A DNA stretch of 13,789 bases from the NCBI GenBank assembly GCA_003818675.1, contig RPPD01000011.1, forward strand, positions 1-13,789, written 5' to 3'. A program made the translations under genes and the position numbers. Under the pieces are notes generated by a model. It saw only the letters and a program-made list of their open reading frames with translations, was not told where the DNA came from and made no database searches. This DNA comes from Spirochaetaceae bacterium. GTDB taxonomy: Bacteria > Spirochaetota > Spirochaetia > SZUA-6 > RPPD01. How positions within the stretch are numbered: the stretch's first letter is position 1; each line of letters opens with the position of its first letter. Below are positions 7,609 through 13,789 of this stretch, piece by piece.

Positions 7609-7709
7609 TACAATGCAAAACAAGTAATCCACTTTCAGCACACCCGGGCAACAGAAGTGCACGGGTAAGGTTTAATGATGCTTGGCCCGTCTCCTTCGCA
7701 TACACCCTG

Positions 7710-9551
7710 CTACCTGATCTCGGTCTCAAAGTGGCTGTTGTGCAGCCTGGCATAAAACCCGTTTCGGCCAAGAAGCTCGTCATGATTGCCCTGCTCCACG
7801 ATTCGGCCATCGCTGATGACAAGAATATTGTCCGCGTTTCGGATGGTAGAAAGCCTGTGCGCAATTACAAACGAGGTCCTGCCCTTCATGAGTCTCGCCA
7901 TACCCTCCTGGATTAATGCTTCTGTGCGGGTATCTACACTGGAGGTTGCCTCGTCCAGGATCAGTATTGCAGGGTCTGCCAAAATTGCCCTGGCAATTGC
8001 CACGAGCTGTTTCTGGCCCTGGCTCAAGGAATGCCCCTCCTCTGACAATTCTGTAGCATAGCCTGAAGGCAGATGATGTATAAAGCTGTCCGCCATGGAA
8101 AGCCTGGCAGCCTCCCTGACCTGGTTGTCAGTGGCAGAGAGATTCCCATAGCGTATATTGTCCGCCACTGATCCGCTGAAAAGAAATGTATCCTGGAGCA
8201 CAAGCCCCAAAGCCCTGCGAAGGTCATCAATCAGGTATTCGCATATATTACGGCCATCGATTTGGATTTCACCGTTTTGAATGTCATAGAATCTGGTAAG
8301 CAGATTAATGATTGTGGTTTTACCAGCCCCTGTGGGGCCGACTAATGCCACTGTCTGTCCGGGCCTGACATGGAGATTGATATCCTGCAGCACAGGTTTT
8401 CCCGGTATATAGGAAAAATACACGTTCCTGAACATCACCTCGCCTTTGACTTTGACAAGCGGCTTCGCATCAGGCGCTGAAATCACCATGGGCTTCTGAT
8501 CCATAACCTCGAAAACCCGCTCTGCTCCAGCCAAGGCAGAGAGTATTGAATTGTACAGCTGGGCCATTTCACTTATTGGCCTTCCGAATTGTCGTGTGTA
8601 ACTCAAAAAAGCTGCAATAATCCCTATTGAAGCGAGCCCATTAATTCCAAGAAATCCTCCAGCTGCCGCGATTATCGCGTAGCGGAAGTTGTTCGTAAGG
8701 TTCATGAGCGGCCCCATCAGCCCCACCAGAGCCTGCGAACGGATGGTCACTTTTTTAAGTTGGTCATTTATATTTTCAAATGACTCTACAACCTGCTTTT
8801 CCCTGCAGAAAAGCATTACTACGCGCTGTGCGGTGATGGTCTCCTCCACATGACTGTTTAATTCTCCAAGAAGTTTCTGCTGTTCCCTGAATCCCTTCCG
8901 TGTTCTTTTTCCGATCATGCGCGTAATGACAAAAATAAGCGGAACCGTGGCAGTAGTTACGATGGCCAGATAAATGTTCAAGACATACATCATGCCCAGA
9001 ACACCGATGATGGCAAAAATGCCCGAGAGAAACTGCGTAACAGTCATGGCCATGACGTTGTTGATGTTTTCCACATCATTGGTAAAGCGGCTCATCAATT
9101 CTCCGTGCGGATGACTGTCATGATAAGCCAGGTCGAGCTCCTGCAACCTGCAAAAGAGATCCCTGCGCAGGGAACCCAGGGCCTTCTGGCTGATCCCGAT
9201 CATCAGGTACTGTTGCAACCAGCCAGCGGCTGACATGATGACAAACAGTCCTGCCATGCCAAGAATTGGCAAAAGCAGTCCTTCCACATTGCCAGGAATT
9301 ATATATTGGTCTATGGCAATGCTCACAAACCATGGCATGAGCATTGTCTCAAGGGTGGAAAACACAACAAGAAAACACACCGAGGCAAGTTTGGGTTTGT
9401 CAGCCTTCATGTAATTCCAGAGACGACGGATTGCATTCTTCGCGTCGTGGACCTTTGGTTTTTCGCTAACCAGGTGCGCGGCAGGGCCGTGTCCGGGCCC
9501 GCGGCCGGGAAACATTTCGATGCCGGATTTGGATCTGGGACGTTCAGCCAT
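7710..9551 (-). CDS. ABC exporter half-transporter, subunit with the catalytically competent nucleotide site (TM288/LmrD/BmrD-like)
   Basis: The 613-residue inner-membrane half-transporter has a Gly/Pro/His-rich N-terminal tail (about 10-25), six predicted membrane helices between about 50 and 330, and a nucleotide-binding domain. The domain shows Walker A GPTGAGKT (405-412), Q-loop Gln453, signature LSQGQ (509-513), Walker B ILILDE with catalytic Glu534, and switch His565 (AHRLST). The ATG at 9549-9551 overlaps the stop of the upstream subunit by 8 bases and is preceded by a GGAGGAGGGG ribosome site; a longer in-frame start would give an unlikely N-terminus. Together with the 9544-11289 product it should form a heterodimeric exporter. 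Substrates of this family include drugs, lipids and peptides; none can be chosen here. The LSQGQ signature serves the partner's degenerate site. Confidence 0.93.
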   Translation of the reverse strand: MAERPRSKSGIEMFPGRGPGHGPAAHLVSEKPKVHDAKNAIRRLWNYMKADKPKLASVCFLVVFSTLETMLMPWFVSIAIDQYIIPGNVEGLLLPILGMAGLFVIMSAAGWLQQYLMIGISQKALGSLRRDLFCRLQELDLAYHDSHPHGELMSRFTNDVENINNVMAMTVTQFLSGIFAIIGVLGMMYVLNIYLAIVTTATVPLIFVITRMIGKRTRKGFREQQKLLGELNSHVEETITAQRVVMLFCREKQVVESFENINDQLKKVTIRSQALVGLMGPLMNLTNNFRYAIIAAAGGFLGINGLASIGIIAAFLSYTRQFGRPISEMAQLYNSILSALAGAERVFEVMDQKPMVISAPDAKPLVKVKGEVMFRNVYFSYIPGKPVLQDINLHVRPGQTVALVGPTGAGKTTIINLLTRFYDIQNGEIQIDGRNICEYLIDDLRRALGLVLQDTFLFSGSVADNIRYGNLSATDNQVREAARLSMADSFIHHLPSGYATELSEEGHSLSQGQKQLVAIARAILADPAILILDEATSSVDTRTEALIQEGMARLMKGRTSFVIAHRLSTIRNADNILVISDGRIVEQGNHDELLGRNGFYARLHNSHFETEIR

Positions 9552-11289
9552 CGCCTTCCCCTCCTCCGTTCTGGGACCGCACGATGTCACGATACAGCCC
9601 GCAGCGGCCAAGCAATATATTGTGCCGCGCCTGATCCACAATCCTGCCATTGTCCAGGACTATGATTTTGTCGCAGGAAACCACCTGCGCTATTCTCTGC
9701 GCCACAATCAACGAGGTCCTGTCTTGTCTTTTTTCTGACAGGGCCTTCTGCAGTCTGGTCGCGGTGTCCGCGTCAAGTGCACTCAAACTGTCATCAAGTA
9801 CAAGGAGCGCTGGATCAGGAAGAAGCGCCCGCGCGATTGCGAGTCTCTGTTTCTGTCCGCCAGAAAGATTTGTCCCGCGCTGGGTGAGCACTGTATCAAA
9901 TCCTTTTTCAGTCTTCATGATAAAGTCTGCGGCCTGGGCGGTTTCAGCCGCGGCAATAATTTCTGTTTCAGTCGCACCTGGTTTCCCGTACGAGATATTT
10001 TCCCTGATGGTCCCTGATAACAGAACTGCTTCCTGCGGCACCATGCCGCAGCGCTTGCGCAGATCCATGAGGTCCATTTCCCTGATATCAATGCCATCAA
10101 GAAGAATTCTTCCTGATGTAACGTCATACATGCGCGGTATCAGGTTTAAAAGCGTGGATTTCCCCGAGCCTGTAGTGCCAACTATTGCAGTTGTTGTTCC
10201 GCGCTTCAAGACAAACGAGATGTCGTAAAGTGCATCGGCCTCATCCCCATCCCTGCCATAAGCAAAACATACATGGTCAAAAACAAGTTCACCTGTATTG
10301 GCCGCAGGATGGACCGGTTTTACAGGGCTTTTCAATTCCGGAACAGTGTCAAGAATTTCAATTATTCTTTTAGCTGAAGCCTCTGCCCTGGAAAAACGGA
10401 TCAGGATAATGCTTACCATCAACAGCGACATGAGAAGCTGGGTGAGATAATTGATATAGGCCATCAGCTGCCCGGTTGAGAGTTCACCATCACTGGATAA
10501 TTTTCCGCCAAAATACACAGCGAGGATGATGCCGCCGTTTAACAGCAAAACCATGATCGGATGAATGAGCGCGACAATCCTCGCAGCCTTTTCCGTGATC
10601 TTTACAAGCTTCTGGTTGGCCTGGCCAAAGCGTTTTTTCTCGTGGTCCTGCCTGACAAATGCCTTGACCACTCTGACCCCTGCGAGGTTTTCCCTTGTCA
10701 CAGTGTTAAGCCCGTCAAGTTTTTCCTGCACTTCGCCAAACACAGGGAATGATTTGCGGATAATCAGGAAAACAGCCAAAAGCAAAAGCGGGATCAGTGC
10801 CGCGAGTATCAATGAAAGTTTTGGGCTTAATATTATCGCCATCACAAGACTTCCAACTATGAGCAGCGGTGCACGCACGAGTATACGCATCATCATGATG
10901 CTGATTTCCTGAACCTGAATGATATCATTTGTAAGGCGTGTGATCAGGCTCCCTGTCTGCAGATGATCCAGATCACGCAAGGACAGCTCCTGCACCCTTT
11001 TAAATGCTTCCCTGCGCAGGTCGGTTCCCATGCTGACTCCAGCTACAGTGGCAAAGTATGAGCACCCGGCTCCGCCACCAAGGCCTGCAATCGCCACAAC
11101 GACCATAAAGAGCCCCATCCACAGAATATACTCCAGGTCCATGGAAGCAAGACCAATATCAATAATGTTCTGCATGAGGCGCGGCTGGAATAAATCCATG
11201 GCCACTTCCAACACCATGAATAGCGGGCCGAGTACCGCAAACAGGAGATAGGGTTTCATGTATGAAAGGATCCGTCTGAAAAAGGTCAT
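9544..11289 (-). CDS. ABC exporter half-transporter, subunit with the degenerate nucleotide site (TM287/LmrC/BmrC-like)
   Basis: The 581-residue protein has six predicted membrane helices (about 12-300) and an ATPase domain with Walker A GTTGSGKS (371-378), Q-loop Gln419 (VPQE) and a perfect LSGGQ (475-479). Walker B is LLVLDD, with Asp500 replacing the catalytic Glu, and the switch residue is Gln531 (VAQRIAQ) instead of His. These two substitutions are the hallmark of the non-hydrolysing half of heterodimeric exporters, so they are normal, not decay. ATG 11289 is preferred because the product then begins MTFFRRILSYMKPY, the usual form. It leaves 22 bp after the upstream stop, although its ribosome site (around AGGCAG) is weak. 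A start at 11343 would overlap the upstream gene by 32 bases. It is translationally coupled to the partner subunit gene. Confidence 0.93.
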   Translation of the reverse strand: MTFFRRILSYMKPYLLFAVLGPLFMVLEVAMDLFQPRLMQNIIDIGLASMDLEYILWMGLFMVVVAIAGLGGGAGCSYFATVAGVSMGTDLRREAFKRVQELSLRDLDHLQTGSLITRLTNDIIQVQEISIMMMRILVRAPLLIVGSLVMAIILSPKLSLILAALIPLLLLAVFLIIRKSFPVFGEVQEKLDGLNTVTRENLAGVRVVKAFVRQDHEKKRFGQANQKLVKITEKAARIVALIHPIMVLLLNGGIILAVYFGGKLSSDGELSTGQLMAYINYLTQLLMSLLMVSIILIRFSRAEASAKRIIEILDTVPELKSPVKPVHPAANTGELVFDHVCFAYGRDGDEADALYDISFVLKRGTTTAIVGTTGSGKSTLLNLIPRMYDVTSGRILLDGIDIREMDLMDLRKRCGMVPQEAVLLSGTIRENISYGKPGATETEIIAAAETAQAADFIMKTEKGFDTVLTQRGTNLSGGQKQRLAIARALLPDPALLVLDDSLSALDADTATRLQKALSEKRQDRTSLIVAQRIAQVVSCDKIIVLDNGRIVDQARHNILLGRCGLYRDIVRSQNGGGEGDG

Positions 11290-11311
11290 GCGATACTGCC
11301 TGGCGCCTGAG

Positions 11312-12163
11312 TCAGCGTGAAAGTACCGCGAGCATTTCAACATACGCGGGTTTTTTCATTTCGTCAGCAAAGGGCTTGTAATACTCGTTTATGCACGGCA
11401 AAAGGATATCCGTGTATTTTCCATTAACAGTAATCCTGGTGTAGGGCAATTCCATGTTTGCCCACAATTTTGCAGTTACTGCGGGATTATGCGAAATAAT
11501 TTTAAGATTGATATCTGTATCCATATATTTTTTCATGAAATCAGCCCAGCGCTTGCCGTCCTGTTCCTTCTGCAATTTGTACCAATGGAGCATGTCATAA
11601 GCTGCCTGGGTTCCTGCATAATAGGAGTTAAACTCGTCCAAAAGCCCGTAAATCCCGCGCTTCTGGGTTGTATCACTTTCTGTCCTGCCCTTGATATATA
11701 GATCATACCTGTCTGAACGAAGGTGCTGGGGAATCCCTGGCCCCAATTCGGACGAGGGGAATGTATCGCCCATTTTCAGGATAGCGGTTTCATTCCCCAG
11801 ATAAAAGGCATAGTATTCACTGCCCGTTTCTTCCATTATTCTGTTGTTAAGGATATACGCCATCTGGCCGGTATATGAGTGGTTGTTCTCATGGACACAT
11901 GCATTCATGCAGAGAACCATGGACTCGGGATCATAACCATCAATAAAAAAATAGAGGTCATCGTGTTTGAAGCTCCGCGAATAGACTCCATAGCGGACTG
12001 TTTCTGGTGCAGTTTCCAATCCGTTCATTATGGCGTAGCCCGCAGGCGAATGAGTTTTCAGCACATCCAGCACAAATGTCCGCTTGTCTGTTTCTCCAAT
12101 CAATAACACAGGCAGCAGAAACACAAGGTTTGCTGTTATAAAAAGTCTGCATGCAGTTTTCAT
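11312..12163 (-). CDS. Exported HEXXH protein, putative zinc metallopeptidase
   Basis: The 283-residue product starts with a signal peptide (MKTACRLFITANLVFLLPVLLIG, to about 23). It contains CVHENNHSYTG, where HENNH (91-95) fits the HEXXH zinc-peptidase motif. About 80 residues on, GLLDEFNSYYAGTQAAYDM (173-191) supplies Glu177 in a helix-like context, a reasonable third metal ligand for a gluzincin. These are the visible reasons to suspect a zinc-dependent peptidase; no known family is recognised, and HEXXH alone can occur by chance. ATG 12161-12163 is chosen because AAGGAG lies 6 bases upstream; the frame continues upstream through an implausible Lys/Gln-rich extension. Its stop is 22 bp before the first ABC subunit gene, suggesting one transcript. 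No truncation is apparent. Confidence 0.75.
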   Translation of the reverse strand: MKTACRLFITANLVFLLPVLLIGETDKRTFVLDVLKTHSPAGYAIMNGLETAPETVRYGVYSRSFKHDDLYFFIDGYDPESMVLCMNACVHENNHSYTGQMAYILNNRIMEETGSEYYAFYLGNETAILKMGDTFPSSELGPGIPQHLRSDRYDLYIKGRTESDTTQKRGIYGLLDEFNSYYAGTQAAYDMLHWYKLQKEQDGKRWADFMKKYMDTDINLKIISHNPAVTAKLWANMELPYTRITVNGKYTDILLPCINEYYKPFADEMKKPAYVEMLAVLSR

Positions 12164-12181
12164 CGCACACTCCTTTGAATA

Positions 12182-12187
12182 ATTATA
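12182..12187 (-). promoter_or_regulatory. Putative -10 element for the HEXXH-ABC operon
   Basis: On the minus strand a perfect TATAAT ends 18 bases before the ATG, similar to the spacing at the 6228 start. No good -35 is seen at 16-18 bases (best ATGGCG at 18). The predicted leader would begin at or just before the AAGGAG ribosome site, which lowers confidence. Confidence 0.35.
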
Positions 12188-12242
12188 CTTCATATGCGTT
12201 TGTTGCGCCATAATCTGATTTATGATACCCTTCGCAGTACAA

Positions 12243-12249
12243 AGGGAGG
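12243..12249 (+). promoter_or_regulatory. Ribosome binding site that sets a TTG start at 12254
   Basis: AGGGAGG lies 4 bases before TTG 12254-12256. Starting there yields MKKLSFIILLLLL, a textbook signal peptide. The in-frame ATG at 12194 has no ribosome site and would add 20 polar residues before the signal. Confidence 0.75.
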
Positions 12250-12253
12250 CCGG

Positions 12254-12808
12254 TTGAAAAAACTTTCTTTTATTATTTTGCTGCTCCTGCTCTCCGGGCT
12301 TCCCCTCTTTTCTCTTCCACCTTCTCTTGAGAACATAGACTGGCATGAGTTTAACTTCAGCTACACTTTCACATTCCCGTTTGGCCATAACGGCGGCTTG
12401 AGGTGGCATTATGTCTATCCAGGCCAGATAGGTTTTGGATTTTCAGTCATTCTCGGATACAGCCTGGTTGAGCTGACAATCAATTTTATTTCCTTTGTGG
12501 ATATTCCCGGCAATCAATATCTCTCCATTCCCATTTCAATCAGGGCCGGATATGTCAACCTCGGAGCAGGCATCATCATCCAGACCGGCATCCGCGGTTT
12601 TTTCGGCGAGATGGATGGAGACGGGATTCCTTCCAATGCAGGATGCTTTTTCAGCGAGGTTCTGCTGGGTGGATTCATTGCCTACCGCGAATGGCCTGAT
12701 CCCGAGCATTCCTCTAACCTTGTGACCGAGTTTTTGCCGTGTCTTTTTCCGCCGGCTGGCATCTGTGCATCCTTGAATTTCGGATTCTGTGACGCATTGC
12801 AGGAGTAG
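12254..12808 (+). CDS. Exported protein of unknown function, candidate small outer-membrane barrel
   Basis: The 184-residue protein starts at a TTG codon and has a strong signal peptide (MKKLSFIILLLLLSGLPLFS, cleavage near residue 20). The mature part is rich in aromatic and glycine residues with alternating beta strands (FNFSYTFTFPFG, IGFGFSVILGY, YLSIPISIRAGYVNLGAGIII), as in small beta-barrel membrane proteins, but no family is recognised. It carries a short acidic GEMDGDGIPSN loop. Cysteines in the last third (GCFF, LPCLF, GICA, GFCD) are notable for a barrel and could form disulfides. The stop overlaps the ribosome site of the AEC transporter gene, two bases before its ATG, so the two are translationally coupled. 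It is divergent from the HEXXH gene across about 90 bp. Confidence 0.72.
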   Translation: MKKLSFIILLLLLSGLPLFSLPPSLENIDWHEFNFSYTFTFPFGHNGGLRWHYVYPGQIGFGFSVILGYSLVELTINFISFVDIPGNQYLSIPISIRAGYVNLGAGIIIQTGIRGFFGEMDGDGIPSNAGCFFSEVLLGGFIAYREWPDPEHSSNLVTEFLPCLFPPAGICASLNFGFCDALQE

Positions 12809-12810
12809 AA

Positions 12811-13789
12811 ATGGAGCATATAGGCTTTGCGATAAATTCTGTGGTCCCGTCATTTTTCATCATCACCCTTGGCATTGTTCTAAAAAAAATGAAGGTGATC
12901 ACTGAAGAGTTCATCAAGCTCACTTCAAATTTTGTCTTTCTGGTCTGTATTCCATGTTTGGTATTCAGGAGTATTTCCAAATCGGATTTCTACCAGATTT
13001 TCTCTACGCTTGAATTGGTGCTTCTGCTCTCCTCAATCATCGTTGTCTTTTTCATTTCCTGGGCTCTCTCCGCAGCAGTTGTAAAAGAGCGCAATGCGAG
13101 GGGTGCTTTCATCCAGGGCTCCTTCCGTTCCAATTTTGCCATCATAGGTCTTGCGGTCATGGGCCAGGCCTTTGGCGAAGCAGGACTTCGTCACGGTTCC
13201 ATTCTTCTGGCATTCGCCCTTCCAGCGTACAACATGCTTTCCATCGTAGCACTCACATGGTTTTCTGCAGAGAAGCAGGAAGGGACCCTGAAGAAAGTAG
13301 CTTATGAAATTATCAGAAATCCGCTGATTATAGCCGTTGCGTGCGCCATGCCCTTTGCACTGTTTCAGCGGGAACTTTCCGGCCTTGCCGTAATTCCAGT
13401 GGCAAGCAATGTGGTAAAAATATTCGATGACGCGATCTCACAGCTGGGCGCCATCGCACTGCCGCTTTCACTTGTTTCAATCGGCGCAACCCTGCGCTTC
13501 CAGCGCGCGGGCAAATCCCTCTGGCCTGCGCTGGTCTCCTCATTCATCAAGGTAATCGCCGCGCCTGCCCTGATAATTGCCGCCGCGCTCTTTCTGGGCA
13601 TTCGTGGAGAGGCCCTGGGAATACTCTTCATCCTTACAGCATGCCCAACCGCGGTTGCGTCATTTGCCATGGCCCAGTCAATGGGGAGTGACCGCGAACT
13701 TGCCGCGGAGATCATCGTTTTTACAACAGTGACTGCGGTCTTTACACTTTCAGCCGGAATCGCGATCCTTGCGGCAACAGGCCTGATTC
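12811..13789 (+). CDS. AEC-family (auxin efflux carrier/MdcF-like) membrane transporter, 3' end cut by window edge
   Basis: An open frame runs from ATG 12811 to the right edge (326 codons and one base). The ribosome site AGGAG (12801-12805) lies 5 bases upstream, inside the end of the preceding gene. The product is an integral inner-membrane protein with about ten hydrophobic helices. Family landmarks are an N-terminal helix pair followed by FIKLTSNFVFLVCIPCLVFRSIS (34-56), QGSFRSNFAIIGLAV (102-116), and a second inverted-repeat half with ALPLSLVSIGATL (216-228) and LTACPTAVASFAMAQ (275-289). AEC members are usually 300-330 residues, so only a few residues are missing. Characterised relatives move malonate, malate or auxin-like acids; the substrate here cannot be told. 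A co-role with the small barrel gene is only implied by linkage. Confidence 0.92.
   Translation, partial: MEHIGFAINSVVPSFFIITLGIVLKKMKVITEEFIKLTSNFVFLVCIPCLVFRSISKSDFYQIFSTLELVLLLSSIIVVFFISWALSAAVVKERNARGAFIQGSFRSNFAIIGLAVMGQAFGEAGLRHGSILLAFALPAYNMLSIVALTWFSAEKQEGTLKKVAYEIIRNPLIIAVACAMPFALFQRELSGLAVIPVASNVVKIFDDAISQLGAIALPLSLVSIGATLRFQRAGKSLWPALVSSFIKVIAAPALIIAAALFLGIRGEALGILFILTACPTAVASFAMAQSMGSDRELAAEIIVFTTVTAVFTLSAGIAILAATGLI

Noticed and set aside
7642..7666. Inverted repeat ACCCG/CGGGT in the gap between the genes ending at 7608 and 7710
   Set aside because: A 5-bp stem with a 15-base loop and no T tail; likely chance.
9552..9650. Upstream extension of the second ABC subunit to 9650
   Set aside because: It would overlap the first subunit's coding region by over 100 bases, and the strong ribosome site sits before the ATG at 9551.
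7868..9721. Repeated ACGAGGTCCTG near 7870 and 9710
   Set aside because: Both copies encode the equivalent segment before the switch residue in the two paralogous ABC subunits; paralogy, not a mobile repeat.
12199..12226. Possible forward promoter (TTTGTT with TATGAT) for the 12254 gene
   Set aside because: The -10 is plausible but the -35 matches poorly and the spacing is 15-16 bases; not reported as a feature.
12164..12409. Upstream extension of the HEXXH protein to 12409
   Set aside because: It would overlap the divergent gene's start and add an 82-residue basic tail before the signal peptide; the AAGGAG site supports 12163.
1..13789. CRISPR arrays, tRNA or rRNA genes, insertion sequences, toxin-antitoxin or defence genes
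   Set aside because: None was seen on either strand when reading the window; no regular repeats, transposase motifs or such gene pairs are present.

Overview
The window reads as a chromosomal stretch from a Gram-negative bacterium. It has an MEP-pathway gene, many proteins with export signals and a short candidate outer-membrane protein. The short 'FSLPP'-type signal peptide, the abundance of lineage-specific secreted proteins and the general look of the DXS hint at a spirochaete-like organism, but this is a weak inference. No rRNA, tRNA, CRISPR array, insertion sequence or phage gene was seen.

Layout. Positions 1-595 (+) hold the 3' part of a polyprenyl diphosphate synthase, meeting a full-length dxs (609-2522, -) tail to tail with 13 bp between the stops. 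Next come a secreted protein with an N-terminal Ig-like domain and a seven-repeat beta-propeller (2652-4565, +), closed by a clear terminator, and a secreted SGNH/GDSL esterase of the rhamnogalacturonan acetylesterase type (4768-5565, +). A small exported protein of unknown function follows (5635-6228, -). Then there is a decayed sensor histidine kinase (6292-7203, +) whose pieces lie in successive frames with two internal deletions, and a small exported protein that may have lost its normal C-terminus (7243-7608, +). The minus strand then carries a three-gene cluster read from right to left: an exported HEXXH protein (11312-12163) and the two subunits of a heterodimeric ABC exporter (9544-11289 and 7710-9551). 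The right edge has a short exported candidate barrel protein starting at TTG (12254-12808, +), coupled to a nearly complete AEC-family transporter (12811 to the edge, +).

How the genes relate. The synthase and DXS belong to the same isoprenoid pathway, but here they are convergent and cannot share a transcript. The two ABC subunits overlap by 8 bases and carry complementary active-site motifs: all non-consensus catalytic residues fall in one of the two composite ATP sites, as in TM287/288, LmrCD and BmrCD. Several start sites have a TATAAT-like -10 only about 20-30 bases upstream, so short leaders look usual here.

I found no convincing new multi-gene system. The points most worth a second look are the exported HEXXH protein next to the ABC exporter, the mosaic kinase pseudogene, and the propeller protein with an unusual insertion in its last blade.
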